Positions 11,075 to 23,276 of a stretch of DNA of 64,000 nucleotides are shown here, piece by piece (position 1 is the first letter of the stretch; each line of letters starts with the position of its first letter). The DNA comes from Conchocele bisecta (Eukaryota; Mollusca; Bivalvia; Lucinida; Thyasiridae). The notes beneath the pieces were generated by a model. That model ran no database searches, was not told where the DNA came from, and saw only the letters and a list, made by a program, of their open reading frames with translations. The translations under genes were made by a program, and so were the position numbers. The stretch is from positions 9,064,899 through 9,128,898 of the forward strand of contig CM055275.1 of assembly GCA_029237695.1 (NCBI GenBank), given 5' to 3'.

Positions 11075-12640
11075 TGTGTTTGCTTGACATTCTCCATTGT
11101 ATTTCCGAGTACAGAGTTGTTCCTCAGCTTGTACAGGTCCTTTTCGAAGTCGCTGATTGCTTCTTTCCGGAGCTCGGTGTTCATCCTGATGTAGGGCTCC
11201 ATCCAGGGGCTCGAAGCGGAGTGCTCGGTGAATCTTCTTCAGACGCATACCCAGAGATAAGTAGAACTGCAGGTTCCTGTAGTGGAGCACATAGCGTTTC
11301 TTGTCGTGGACGTTGGTGACCATCTTTTCAACCTCTGTCGGTGCCACCCCAACACCTAGAAGATTGCGTTGATGCTCAGACATCTACTCTTTTTGGACAA
11401 CCATGTGCTCAGGCGCCAGTGGGTATGCATTGTTGTGTGCTTCATGCAGCTCCGGGGTGTACTCCAGATCAACCTCGAGGATATAGCCCTCCGGGCTGTC
11501 TGACTGATGGCTATAAACACGATTGCTACCCAGCTCCATAGCTCTCGCGTGGGTAGCAATATAACCCGGGCTTGTGGTCCTACATGAGGTCTTCCCTTAA
11601 GTTACCGTGGATGCATCTCTCACAGAAGTGCTTCCGCTCTTGGTGCTTGAACTGGTCGTAGAGAAGCCGGTTGAGGTTTGGATCCACGTGTAATGCAAAC
11701 TTGTCGGCAATCTCAATCAACAACAGGTTTATCATTCATTGGGATAACACCCTGTTCCTAGCCAAAGACATTGAGGGCCAGGTTGTTATGTTGTTCGACC
11801 CTTGATATCTGTGAGATGGGTATGGGTACCTTAATCACTGTGAAGTCATCCATTGTTGTATATTGCGTGGGCCTATATGCGTGGTTTCCATGAGCAAGTG
11901 AAAACATAGCTGATCGGAGGGCTCGTCCGAAACAGTGGTCATCTTTGTTTTTGATTACGGCCTTCTTGTGTCTCACTGCCGCTGGTAGTGGGATGTAGGA
12001 ACCCCCTTTCAGTGGCTGATACCTGATATCTGTGTCCATTTTTCGAGCATCTCCAGGAGGCGGGGGAAGGCCTTGTCTAGCTCCTCGTTGATCTCACCAA
12101 CCTGTAGGAGAGCCTCCTGCTTGTGGCGGAGCACAGGGTCTGTGTACTCCTCTGCAGAATCTAGCATGTTGTCTTTTCGAACCTGCAGATTTAAGGCAAT
12201 CTGAAACCTGACTTTGATGAGAGCCTGAATCCTCCAGGAAGGCTCTTGCGTCCGCGGCAAGGGCGTGATCCTGGGGGACATCCATCTACCAGCCCCTCAG
12301 AAACTTGCCTATCACCCGGAGGGTCTGCCGGAAGACCAGCCCATCCATCCTTTCATGTTTGAACAGTTGCAGGATATCCTTATTGTGGTATTGCGTTGTT
12401 CTGATTGATCTCTGAGGGGGTATAGGGTCAAACTCCTGAATGGCCTTTCGTTTCCTCTGGACATTTGATCTAGGTTTCGTGGAAGGCCGGTAACTGCCTG
12501 AAATCAGGGGCTTTAGTAGACGCCTCTTCACCTCCTCTGGAATGGGCTCATCCATGATATTCTGGACAACGTTATGGAGAGGCTCGGGTGCCTGGATTTC
12601 TGCAAACAGCTGCTCGATGAATTCATATATTCTAGCCATG
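11075..12640 (-). pseudogene. Protein-primed family B DNA polymerase remnant
   Basis: Minus-strand blocks, in several frames, are in the order expected for a Polinton-type polymerase. An N-terminal part (about 12640-12290) comes first. Then comes a block with YIPLPAAVRHKKAV and NKDDHCFGRALRSAMF (about 11960-12030), and a cysteine-bearing piece (HFCERCIHGNL, about 11600-11640). Next are EGYILEVDLEYTPELHEAHN with YPLAPEHMVV (about 11400-11490), KKRYVLHYRNLQFYLSLGMR (about 11250-11310), and a motif-B-like YKLRNNSVLGNTMENV ending near 11090. Motif C and the C-terminus are absent: sequence switches to the coiled-coil gene near 11,070. Stops and frameshifts are frequent. The wording differs from the 52.5-kb polymerase, so this is another Polinton lineage. 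Confidence 0.65.
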
Positions 12641-12649
12641 TCGGATGGG

Positions 12650-13129
12650 TATACAAAGTGCAGTACTATTCTCTAATTGGGTACTCGAACTGCATTAAGT
12701 TCGTTCATAACCAGCATGAGCAGCCTCCTGGTCCTCTTCTATATAGTAATCAGTCTAGTGCGAATAGATTCCCCACCACAACTCCGACACAGGAAGGCCC
12801 GACTATGTGCCCTCTTGCAACAAGAAAGGCAAGGCACGACAACCGAGTTGCCGTTCCTAATCTTCGCCAGGTGTACCTTACAATAGGTTGGTATGCAAGA
12901 CCAAGATATCTGTTACACCGACCTTAATTCAAGCTCAGAGGTCGTAGCCTTTCATCATGCAAGGTAGATACCTCAGGTATATCGTACCAGTACTCATCTC
13001 TCTAAATGATTGACTCGACTTGCGAGTCTTTTGACACCAAAATGTGTAGAGTGTTCAACTTGCGATCCCTTTTGGCCGGCCAGGGGTATGGGAAATCCCT
13101 TAGGTTCGCCTCGTTCATTATCCATTGTA
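12650..13129. other. Region between polymerase remnant and right terminal repeat
   Basis: No continuous coding frame. By analogy with the 52-kb copy it should hold the polymerase 5' end and upstream region. I see no 77-bp-type repeat here. Confidence 0.4.
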
Positions 13130-13350
13130 ATGCTATTATTAGCAAGCGACATGTGTGAGGCCCGCCCGTTGGGGTGGGGGCGGGCACTGTGAGATGGATG
13201 GCCCAGAACCCATAGTGTATTCGTTGGGATGTGTTTCCCGCCTGCAGCTTCGGAAAGGGTCGTGGGTCCTATGGGGTGGATGGCCCACCGCCTGCGGGGG
13301 TGGGGGTAGTATGAGGGGTGTGGCCCAGAAACCCCATAGTTTATACTACT
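13130..13350. repeat. Putative right inverted terminal region
   Basis: The reverse complement begins AGTAGTAT at 13350 and contains two copies of an ACTATGGG..TCTGGGCCA plus C-rich unit, pairing with 6854-7170. It lies only about 180 bases upstream of the first exon of the SEA gene. Confidence 0.45.
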
Positions 13351-13531
13351 TGGGTAGTAACGCTGCAAAACTAATGTACCATCGAATATGCTACGGATGG
13401 TGTGGGAGTTTTGCAGAGTTTCTTCCCGCAACTACAGCCTAAAGATTACCAATTACCTGAAGATCTATAAACGTGGTCCCACATTTCAGATCACAACAAA
13501 GTGGCAGAACAACCAGAATGGTGACCCGTCA

Positions 13532-13703
13532 ATGGGGCGGTACAACGCCTCGGATACGGAAAGTTTGCCGCCATCGGCGGCCACCGGCAACTCTCGGGCG
13601 AGGAATATCCGCAGGCCAACGGCTCTCTGTATAGTCCTCGGGTTGCTGTTACTAGTGGCAGTTATAACGCCTATTATCGTCCTCACCGCCGTCAAGGATA
13701 AAG
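13532..13703 (+). CDS. SEA-domain type II membrane protein, exon 1
   Basis: ATG at 13532 opens 57 codons plus one base and ends at a GT donor (AAAG|GTTAG). The product has a short N-terminal cytoplasmic tail with Arg residues before the membrane (RARNIRRP, residues 22-29), then one hydrophobic segment at residues 31-54 (CIVLGLLLLVAVITPIIVL), then Lys-Asp-Lys. Positive charges before a single uncleaved segment predict type II topology. The leftover base (phase 1) joins the next exon to form an Asp codon. An acceptor-like CACATTTCAG at about 13480-13490 suggests an upstream non-coding exon. An out-of-frame ATG at 13518 precedes the chosen start. No transcript evidence is available. Confidence 0.55.
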
Positions 13704-14308
13704 GTTAGAACACACACAGGCTGCTTCACGGAACAGTTGGAAACGTGGTATTTCTGGAGGGTGATACCACGGGACAGTTTACTTACGAACAGTACCTCTT
13801 GCAAGCCAATCTCTACCCTCTGCTTTGGACGTTATGGGAGTAGGTGTGAGTTGGTGCAAGAGTTGCTGTTACTGCTATATCATATCTTCTGAAATTGTTA
13901 AATATGTTTACATTGAACAGTTTTATAAAGAACATGGAAGACGACGAGTAACTTCCCTTTCGGAGATCGAATTTTTAAAGAGTGTCGGTTTGACGTTGTT
14001 GTGTCTAAAATTTTTACTTATTAATTAAATTAATGTAAAACACCTACACCTGATGGGGACTACAATGTTACACCCGGGCGGCTACTGTTTAACTGTTAAC
14101 TGTTTAAGCGCATGTCTTTCTTTTGAACGCATCATTTTTACGTTGTTTTTTATTAGTAAATGGTGTTTTAGTTGACTTAAACATGTTACGTTTAAGCGAA
14201 GAAAACGTATTTTCTAATTACATAAAGGATAACGATGTTAAAAAGATGTGCGCAACCAGGAACAAATACAGACTGGAATAGTTAACCTTTACATGTTTAC
14301 CTTGTCAG

Positions 14309-14433
14309 ATCCGGAACCTATCTATGGGAGGACGGACATGGAGGTGACGGTGATGTCTATGGCATACTCGACCGCACTAGGAGACCCGACCTCAGAAACA
14401 TACATACAGACAGCATCTGAATTCTGCGCTGAG
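14309..14433 (+). CDS. SEA module 1, exon a (N-terminal half of SEA domain)
   Basis: A pyrimidine-rich acceptor (TTTACCTTGTCAG) precedes 125 coding bases ending at GAG|GTACAA. Entry is phase 1, exit phase 0. The peptide (YGRTDMEVTVMSMAYSTALG, then DPTSETY..ASEFCAE) matches the first strand and helix of SEA domains: a short beta strand, then Y..xL.DPxSxxY...A..FC..V. The duplicate at 32606-32730 has the same length and phases. Confidence 0.65.
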
Positions 14434-14670
14434 GTACAAACCTATATGTTTCTGAGAAATTGGGCTTATGGGATTAAATGTCCAAACTAAAAAGTACCAG
14501 CAGTTTGTGCATGTTATAATTATTTGGAGTTAATACCTCATTTGTGTTTCTTGCTAATATCTCATTACAGTTGTACTGTTTTATATACGTATTTTTTTTT
14601 TTATATATTTCGAAATGAAGTTGGAGGCCATTTTGTATTTTAAGCTGCAAAACAATTCCCATCATTTTTT

Positions 14671-14750
14671 GCTCGACTATTCGAAGAATAAGTAGAGCTT
14701 ATGTTGTCACCCCGGCGTCGGCGTCGGCGTCGGCATCGGCGTCGGCGTCA

Positions 14751-14809
<59 letters not shown>

Positions 14810-16571
14810 ACCGTCACACCTTGGTTAAGGTTTTTAGTGAAGCGTGTATATAGAATACTAGTGGCCCTACACCCACCATACTTGGACAACTTCATCTCCT
14901 AGTGATGTACATCAATAACCCCTGATCTATATTTGACCTTGACCTACATTTCCTCTTGAATTACTTGGTTAATTCCCCTTGGTTAAGGTTTTTAGTCAAC
15001 CTTGGTTAAGGTTTTTAGTCAAGCTTGTATATGCAATACTACTGGCCCTACACCCACCATACTTGGACAACTTCATCTCCTAGTGATGCACATCAATAAC
15101 CCCTCATTTATATTTGACCTTGACCTACATTTCCTCTTGAATTACTTACTTAATTCCCATTGGCTAAGGTGTTTAGTCAACCTTGGTTAAGGTTTTTTTT
15201 CAAGCTTGTACATTGAATACTATTGTGCATCCAGAAACCATACTTCGACAACCTTTTCTCATAGGTATGTACATCAATAACCCCTGATCTATATTTGACT
15301 TTGACCTACATTTCCTCTTCAATTTCTTACTTAATTCCTTTTGGTTAAGGTTTTTAGTCAACCTTCTATATGGAATACTACTGGCCCTACACCCACCATA
15401 CTTGGACAACTTCATCTCCTAGTGATGTACATCAACAACCCCTGATCTATGTTTGACTTTGACCTACATTTCCTCTTGAATTACTTACTTAATTCCCCTT
15501 GGTTAACGTTTTTAGTCAAGCTTGTAGATGGAATACTCCTGGCGCCCTACACCAACCATACTTGGACAACTTCATCTCCTAGTGATGTACATCAACAACC
15601 CCTGACCTATATTTGACCTTGACCTACATTTAACCTTGAATTACTTACTTAATTCCCCTTGGTTAAGGTTTTTACTCGACCTTGGTTAAGCTTTTTACTC
15701 AAGCTTGTACATGGAATACTATTGTGCATACAGACACCATACTTGGACAACCTTTTCTCATAGTGATGTACATCAATAACCCCTGACCCATATTTGACCT
15801 TGAATTACTTACTTAATTCTCTTTGGTTAAGGTTTTTAGTCAAGCTTGTATATGTAATACTCATGGCCCTACACCAACCATACTTGGACAACTTCATCTC
15901 CTAGTGATGTACATCAACAACCCTTGACCTACATTTAACCTTGAATTACTTACTTAATTCCCCTTGGTTAAGGTTTTTACTCAACCTTGGTTAAGGTTTT
16001 TAGTCAAGCTTGTAGATGGAATACTATTGTGCATACAGACACCATACTTGGATAACCTTTTCTCATAGGGATGTACATCAATAACCCCTGTCCTTTATTT
16101 TACCTTCACCTACATTTAACCTTGAAGTACTTGCTTAATGTTTATAGTCAAGCTTGTATATGGAATACTTCTGGGCCTACATCAACCATACTTGGACAAC
16201 TTCATCTCCTAGTGATGTACATCAATAATCCCTGACCTATATTTGACCTTGACCTACTTTTATCCTTGGATTATTTAGTTATCTTCCCTTGGTTACGGTT
16301 TTTACTCAAGCTTGTATATGCAATACTCCTGGGCCTACAGCAACCATACTTGGAAAACTTTATCTCCTAGTGATGTACATCAATAACCCCTGACCTATAT
16401 CTGACATTGACCTACATTTAACCTTGAATTACTTACTTAATTTCCCTTGGTTAATGATTTTAGTCAACCTTGGTTAAGGTTTTTATGCAAGCCGCAGCCA
16501 CCTTCTTTGTCAAGCTATGTGTACATCGACAACCCTCGTAGTCGAGCTATGCTGTTCTCCTACAGCTCTTG
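14671..16571. mobile_element. Minisatellite-bearing element (Helentron/HINE-like)
   Basis: Subterminal inverted repeats GCTCGACTA (14671-14679) and TAGTCGAGC (16539-16547) bracket a (GGCGTC)n tract at 14713-14810. About ten diverged units of 150-190 bases follow, with cores GGTTAAGGTTTTTAGTCAA, CATACTTGGACAACTTCATC and TGACCTTGACCTAC. The 3' end is a stem (GCTGT..ACAGC, 16551-16566) followed by TCTTG. This layout fits Helentron-associated non-autonomous elements (inference). It lies in the intron between exons a and m of copy A and is absent at the same place in copy B. Confidence 0.65.
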
Positions 16572-16893
16572 CTGAAAAATGCATACGAGCTATTTATTTC
16601 CTAAATGTTTCAAGTTAACAATGAAGGATAAAAGAAGGAAGAAACATTTTAGTCACTGACTTCTCAGAAATGACCCTACTACACGTACATGTCTTGTCGT
16701 AAATATCCACAGTCATGTCCACATGTATTCAATGGCTGTCATTTTCCGTTGTATTCTCCGTTATATTCGTGTGTCTCTATTAGCACTCGATATTGGTCCA
16801 TTTCACGAAAGCATTCCCTATCTATTTGTATGTAACCTTTGGTGGAGTATATTATGCTAAATAAATGCTCACTGTATTTTCTTCGTAATTCAG

Positions 16894-16961
16894 ATCGACA
16901 AGAAGTACAATACGAGTGACCTACTGCACAATTACATAGGATGCGAGATTACGGGATTCGA
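16894..16961 (+). CDS. SEA module 1, exon m (middle mini-exon)
   Basis: A 68-base mini-exon between a strong acceptor (TTTTCTTCGTAATTCAG) and a GA|GTAAGA donor, entering in phase 0 and leaving in phase 2, exactly as needed between exons a and b. It reads KYNTSDLLHNYIGCEITGF, the helix/strand before the SEA cleavage loop including its usual Cys. The last two bases join the first base of exon b to form Asp. The duplicate at 34975-35045 is three bases longer but keeps the phases. Confidence 0.65.
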
Positions 16962-17174
16962 GTAAGACACGACATGTAACATTATCTATTGCAGAAAATG
17001 GGCGTTCGCAGTATATAACAACTGGTAATATTTACACTGTCCTTACATTCATAATATATTATGGAAACGCCCATTCAACGTATTGCGTTTATATCCCAGT
17101 ACATTACATTAGCCACACATGACGTCGGACGACGTTGTTGATTTGTTAAGGACCCGTTCTATACTTGATCATCG

Positions 17175-17990
17175 TTTGATTCAATGATAATTGCTTCTTA
17201 GATGTGATGGGAAAAATGTTTAACATAAACATGAATATTAGCTTGCTACCCTATACTATACAGCACATGGATTTGCTATGTCGGTCATCTTTGTGCGCAA
17301 AGCCATCATTCAGTTTTACCTCTCGTTGCGTTGGACACATACCAAGAATAATATGGAATATACATACATACAATTTGACGCTACATCTTCTAATGATGTT
17401 AAACAGCAACGTCCAATGGGTTATTTTCATCACACGTATATACAAATATTTCTGAAGAGTTTGGTGACATGTTTTTAAATATTTTGAGAATACAGTGATG
17501 GCTGTGTAACAGTCAGATAAATACACAGTGCTGTCAATATACACCTGCATTACCATACATACTGTGTCAAATCCAGGCACATGTAAGCAGTTACCTGAGT
17601 GTGTTGCCACTGGTGTCTTACTCGCCTACTATGCGGGTAGATATGGCTTTACATATGGGTAACGTGTACACTAACAATAAACTGTGCATCAGATAGAAAG
17701 GTTTACAGATTGAAATTTATTTTCATATAGATGGAAGAAATGCTCAGATATATCGTCTTTTTCATAGTTTTCCGGCGTAATATTTATAGCTCGCTGTTTT
17801 CATATATTTCTATGCTGTATTGCACCACATTGTATTAGTTTTAATGTCCTACTATTTACTGTAGGTGTCAAATGGTAAAAGAGGTGAAACTGTACGATGA
17901 CTTGTACAGTAACAAGACAATATTCATATGTCTTATATTCACATCATTCTTATGAAGCAGTTATGATTGAAGCCAAGTGTATCTTTTTAT
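17175..17990. mobile_element. Long-TIR MITE-like element, about 0.8 kb
   Basis: Ends pair as inverted repeats (TTCAATGATAATTGCTTC near 17180 with GAAGCAGTTATGATTGAAG near 17954-17972). The interior resembles the left arm of the 1211-3003 element. Duplicated at 35262-36060 with the rest of the segment. Confidence 0.6.
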
Positions 17991-19160
17991 GACTTAATTA
18001 ACTTAAACTTTGTTAGACATATTGTTTGTCATTAATATTAGGGAACCATGCTCCATTTTTCAATTTTGAGCGGTATATGGGAGTTTTATGGGCGTTAGCG
18101 GAGCCGTCAAACTGATTGTCAGAGCATAAAACCTCACACATACCGCTCCAAATCGAAAAACAAAGCATGGTTATCCTCATTATAATGCACCTAGAGTGCT
18201 CCCTACTTTCTGCAACGTCGTAGCATATCACGAATAGTGATATTTGTCAATACGTCAGCAGGTTGTTGTCGTCATCGATATCCGCCGCACACCAAATGAA
18301 TTTGAAGAAATGTAATGCCGCCTAAGAATATTCCCATTTCAAATTGAGATTAACGGGACTTTTATGTATACATGTATTCATTTCCAAAGTTTACTTTAAT
18401 ACCAATTGTATTGCTTTTCTATGTGTAGGCGCAACAGTTAATTGCTATCATTCATATTAATTTTATTCATATAAATATTAAAGAAATGTCAGCATTTCTG
18501 TAGTGGGTTCGTGTGAATTTTACAAAGTCAACATAATTTCACGGGATTTACGTCATGTATACGCACATTGAAATTCGTAAAGTTATAGGCTGGTACCGGC
18601 ATATTGAGTTTGCATTCCAGCATTTAGTAAATTCTTCGGTACAGTATTTTTGGGCGGGTGGGGTAATATTTTTGGGAATTCGTTGAAGGGCCACCATGAA
18701 GCCATGTTTGTCAGTCATTGGTTGATTCTCTTTTCCCCGTTGGGTTGTACAGGTCAATATGGCAGAATGATTAACCGAACGTCTACCGAAAATGATTTGG
18801 GAACTATTTAGATTCCCCGCCACTGGCCATTGTTTACATAAGCGCGTACTGTTACATAAATCTGTAAAGTTTTAAAACACAGACAGGTAAAACGGAGATT
18901 TTATATGCTGTGATTTTTTATATTTTATAGGCTGTAATTACAATTCAACAATCAGATACGTGCTTTCTATTTTCGGTGCATTAGCCTACACGATGTTCAT
19001 CGTCGTTTACAATAACGTCACGCTATTGATCGACAACTCCGCTGTTCTAGGAATTGCGAAACACATAACAAGGTGCATGATCACGTTGTTACCACAAACA
19101 CAACAATGTCTGAACGTGTTGCAAGCGCGCCCACTCCCAAGTAAATATTATTTGATATTT

Positions 19161-19400
19161 TCCATAATATGCAACGGATTATTATGAAATATTGTGCAAC
19201 AAACGCGTCTTCGTGACCTGAATTTGGTGGTCTCAGGACTTCGACTTCGATGTCCGTGTCAGTATTTACAGTAAACATGGAAATCGATTCTTCGCAGAAA
19301 CGACAGGTGTTGGACCAAAGTACCGAGACCACCAAATGCAGCATAACACGCCGCGGTTGATGCGCCATATTTCATTAAAGTCCGTTATATAATAAGGACA
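19161..19400. mobile_element. Small inverted-repeat element (MITE), copy A
   Basis: The two ends fold back: ATGCAACGGATTATTATGAAAT at the left pairs with ATTTCATTAAAGTCCGTTAT at the right, and the inner arms share a TTTGGTGGTCTC / GAGACCACCAAA pair. No coding frame. Second copy at 38093-38358. Confidence 0.6.
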
Positions 19401-20302
19401 ATTATTATATAATGGAATAAATACCTTGAACGGGAGGCGCTGCTGGTAGTTGTTATTGTTCTAACCACATGATCGTACACATTGAATACACAAAAATGTT
19501 CCTAATTTTAACACCGTATTTGGTTATGTACATGTCTGAAGCTATCAGAAATTGAAGTGTAAATATAAATAATAAAACCATGCGCAGTTGCATTTATAAC
19601 GGTGTAAAATACATGTGTTCGTTTCATTGTCTGTGAGGACTCCACGCACATTAAACATAAAAAACAAATGTATTGTAAAACCACACTAAACACATAATAT
19701 GGTGTTATTCCTTAATTAAAATCACACACAAGAGACCGGTGTGCTAAATAATACAAATGAAACCGATACAGAAAACATGTGAGGTGATAGTTTTGGTAAT
19801 ATATGTCACGTGCTGTTATTCGACCAATGTTTTTCATTGTTGCCTTAATTCTTAACATAAAACGGTTTTCGTCGAGAAATATCGAAAAGTAAAACATTTC
19901 CGGCAGACGACAACATTTAATTCAGCTTAGTAAGAGTTAAAGTAGTTCCGGAATACACTTCGACCGAGATACATAGTATCAGTTTCAACGTATGATGCAG
20001 CATTTTTCTATCTATTGGTCAGTTTGTAGGTAGCAATGTGCAGATAGGTAGCTGATACACAGTCGCCTGTTTTAATCTTACCAAGATGATCAACGTTTCT
20101 GAACATATGTTGGCAATGCCACCTGGCAGTCAAACACTTTCATTGTAGCCCAGCTCAGGCTCAGTCAATCAAGCTGATTGATTTCAATCACAATATTCAA
20201 GTACAGTACACACTCTGTACCTCAAACTCTATTAAGTCAAACTCCGTGCCTGCATATTGACAAGATTAGAGCATGCGGTAGTGTAACAAATTCTACTTTC
20301 AG

Positions 20303-20505
20303 CCAAGGCAGTGTGGTTGTGCACTTCTTCGTCATCGTGGTATCCGTTGACAACGTACTGCCGATGGCGGCCACCGTGAAAGCCGTTCTTATTAGCGGCG
20401 CGGTTGCCAGTGGAGACACAGTCATTGTTAAAATGGGCGTGTTTGTCATTGAAGAAGCGACCGTTATTGTGGGACCTGTCATCGCTATTTCCTACAATCC
20501 GATAG
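20303..20505 (+). CDS. SEA module 1, exon b (C-terminal half with GSVVV cleavage motif)
   Basis: The acceptor TTCTACTTTCAG and a consensus donor ATAG|GTAAGT bound 203 bases, phase 2 in and phase 1 out. The peptide begins QGSVVVHFFVIVVSVDNVLP. G-S-V-V-V is the autoproteolysis motif of SEA domains, where cleavage between Gly and Ser leaves the two halves associated (family knowledge). It is followed by the expected hydrophobic strand. Phase 1 exit joins exon 1-type and module 2 entry, so each module is symmetric (1-1), which allows tandem duplication without frame loss. The complementary strand is also open here but has no splice signals. Confidence 0.65.
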
Positions 20506-20630
20506 GTAAGTCTGCTAATGCGAGGAATACAGTGACCAGAAATGACAACTATTTAAATTTTTGACAGAAATGCGACATAAAGCGAGAAACAAAATAATTG
20601 TACATGTTATGTTTATCCGATATACTCTTT

Positions 20631-20740
20631 GCCTGCCTGCCTGCCTGCCTGCCTACCTGCCGGCCGGCCGGCCTGCCTGCCTGCCTGGCAGGCCGCCTGC
20701 CTGCCTGCCGACCTGCCTGCCTGCCTGCCTGCCAGCCTGT
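20631..20740. repeat. (GCCT)n-type simple repeat, copy A
   Basis: Imperfect GCCT/GCAG tract with inverted segments (CCGGCCGGCCGG, GGCAGGC). The duplicated segment has a shorter version at 40179-40242. Open frames through it are artefacts. Confidence 0.85.
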
Positions 20741-20934
20741 CAAGTAAAGCCTGCCTATCTGCTTTCAAAGAACGCAAAGGCAAAGGCGTTGGGTCTCAGA
20801 TATGCGCATTATGAGCGTCAACTCTCTAACATACACGTCTTGCTAAGTGTTTTCACCACAACTATAGTTTGCAGTAAAAGTAGATTTACGGGCTTGTTCA
20901 GCATTAAGGCCCCGTGGTGTCCCTGAACATCCAA

Positions 20935-21775
20935 TGGTTCATACATAATTGCTTCGTAAATATGATGGGATATAAGCATTCTCATCTTTCTATATCCTAC
21001 ACAGTGCATGGAGTTACCATGTATGCCATCTTAGTGTGTATAATCCGTCGTCCAGTCTTACATCTTATTGCGTTTGAAACATAACACTAATAATATGACA
21101 AACACATTAATACAAGTTGGTGCAACATGAAGGGGAGTCATCAGAGTACAGCGTGCTATGTTTTATTTTCATCAAATCTATACGCAAAGTCTGATATCTG
21201 AAGGGTTTGCTGACCCTTTGTTAAAATGTTTGAAAATTCAGTAAAGACTGTATCAGTAAGAACAATACACAGTGTTGTATATATCTACCTGTATTATCAT
21301 ACATACTTGTAAACAGTTATCTGAGTGTATTGCCACTACTGTCTAACTGCCTGTTATGCGAGCAAATCCGATTTTTACCTTTGTCAGATGTACTTCTAAT
21401 AATAGACAGTGCATCAGTTTGATATTTTGCACATTTAAAAAGTATCCATTTTATATTGGTGACTGCTGGTAGAAACGCTCAGATATCTAGCTGTTTGTGT
21501 AGTCGGTTGAAATATTTATAGGACGTTGTCGTCCTATATATCTGGGATTTATTGCACCAAATTGTATTAGATTTCCTTCATATTATGTATTGCACGTGTC
21601 AAACGCTCCAAGTGGTGAAACTGTCCAATAACATATACAAACAAAAATGGTGGTGATGGCAACTTAATGCGTTGTATAATATGCTGTAAAAAGAATATGG
21701 TCAGATATACTTGATATTCAGTCACATGTATGATTCTACTACATTTGAAACAAAAGGTCATATTATATAAAGTCA
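20935..21775. mobile_element. MITE-like element related to the 17.2-kb family, copy A
   Basis: Shares ATAATTGCTTC..ATGATGGGATATAAGC and interior blocks with the family members at 17.2 and 1.2 kb; its ends pair weakly. Duplicate at 40430-41285. Confidence 0.45.
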
Positions 21776-22357
21776 GTCCTTAAATCAGACACTATGTGGG
21801 CATATCAAATACGATTTACATTTAGCATAACGCGTTTCATCCTGTATTGTTGGGAGACATTGGCAACTAGTTTTGATGGGCTGTTTGTGACACACCATTG
21901 GATTTTGTACTTTCGGACATCTGCGTAATTTAAATTTTGTCAACTTTTGATTTAATTTATGAAACATATCGTAAATTTTATTTATGTATTTAATGAAATT
22001 ACGCAAATGTCCGAAGATACAATCTCACATGACGTGTCTCATATACTTTCTCGTTTATCGACATGATCGAGTGGTCTGTGAACCGTGCTCCATGCGAACG
22101 ACTCGTACATAGACTCGTCTCTATCCATGATATACAAGCTCGTGTGTCCTTGAATTGTAGATTAACTAAACAGCGCAATATTAAAATGCAAATAAGATAA
22201 AATGCTTACATGAGGTTTCTAAAATAAATCAATACTGAATTCGTCTGGAAATTAAAAAAATATTTTGAAAGATATGTATAATATTTTGCTTAATATCCTA
22301 ACATCATTTAATTAATTTTTTCACTTGCCATTTCTGTCATGTCTGTTACATGTTCTT

Positions 22358-22500
22358 CTTCATCTAAATTGCTTGGTGCTAAATGATACTCCTTTATGTT
22401 GGTTGGCCGTTATGAAATATTCCATTCCATTCTTTAAAGTTGTGAAATCATTCCCCGGTGCAAATTTACCAGCTAACATTAAATAAACATCTACTCACAT
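22358..22500 (+). mobile_element. Non-LTR retrotransposon 3'-end fragment
   Basis: Contains TAAATGATACTCCTTTATGT and TGGCCGTTA..CATTCCATT, matching the reverse complement of the 3' end of the element at 41310-43077 and the fragment near 49445. No coding sequence remains. 22500-23276 holds nothing I can name. Confidence 0.55.
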
Positions 22501-23276
22501 GGAACTTGAACTATATACACACACACTGGCTACTTGTCGATTAGAGATAGACACCCAAAGGAGTCTCATGAACCCATCAAAAGAAGAAAGATCAGTATAC
22601 ATACAGAACATTCGTATGGTGGTAGTCGAGGGGCCTTAAAGAAGTCACACACATCACACAAACATGTATGCACTCCACAACTAGCGGTATGCGGTCCCAA
22701 ACGGAAAGCAACCGTACGTGACATATATAAAAATAGGAAATATGTGTTATACAAGCACCGATAAAATAACAGCTTCAGCAGGAAAGATGGAATCACATGG
22801 AAGTACAGCACACGAGGACATTAGATAGGATGTCACCATATAATTACCACTGACAAAACAGTCCACTGGGGCGGTTCAAATTGGATAGCGCGGCGCCGCC
22901 AACATCTGGGAAACGATAATGCTTTCCCCATTGAATATTTAATTGCTTAGCATTTCGATAAATGGATAGAACAAATGTTGCCGTTATGTGGGCAAAGAAA
23001 GACAAAGAAAACACACTGGAAACAATTTCCGACATATATTTTAGAAACAGTCGAAGTTGTACGTATCAGTTAAATTAAACATCAGATTCGATACGTTTTA
23101 TCAACATCAATGTACATGTACTTCCAAAATATTTAAAGTTTCTAAAAACATGGCACACCCTTGTAAAACATGAACTATCTATATCTTGAAGAAGTCAAAT
23201 AATCATTTTATAATTCCGAGCGTAAAAATCAAATCACACTGAACATATTTTGTAGTTTATTGAAAAGATACCAAGT

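Larger units (their letters stand above)
6854..13350. mobile_element. Polinton-like element, internally deleted copy
   Basis: GC-rich inverted ends, both starting AGTAGTAT, enclose Polinton-type gene remnants: 153-aa conserved protein (-), penton-like remnant (-), conserved structural-type gene (+), small overlapping gene (+), coiled-coil gene remnant (-) and DNA polymerase remnant (-). Order and orientation equal those of the 52-64 kb element, read in reverse. Integrase, ATPase and major capsid genes are absent, with a junction near 11,070. At 6.5 kb it is about a third of a typical Polinton (15-20 kb). No 6-bp target duplication is visible (AGCACG against TGGGTA), so the exact ends are uncertain. 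Confidence 0.65.
14080..22160 (+). repeat. Segmental duplication, copy A
   Basis: Collinear with 32370-43465 in the same orientation across exons, introns and intronic repeats. Both begin near TTTAAGCGC.TGTCTTTCTTTT and end near TGTCCTTGAA.TGTAGAT. Copy A carries its own minisatellite element at 14671-16571. Copy B instead has insertions at about 32.89-34.58, 37.07-37.89, 39.2-39.7 and 41.3-43.08 kb. Large shared blocks: 16573-17140, 17.2-18.0, 18.0-18.9, 19.0-20.6 and 20.75-22.1 kb. Confidence 0.85.

Noticed and set aside
14707..14895. Thr-Pro repeat protein (minus strand)
   Set aside because: Translation of the (GGCGTC)n tract; no gene context.
20237..20482. Minus-strand frame opposite SEA exon b, also present at 39746-40099
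   Set aside because: The plus strand has consensus splice sites, phase fit and the GSVVV motif; the minus frame has none.
20549..20743. Ala-Gly-Arg-Gln repeat protein
   Set aside because: Frame through a GCCT simple repeat.
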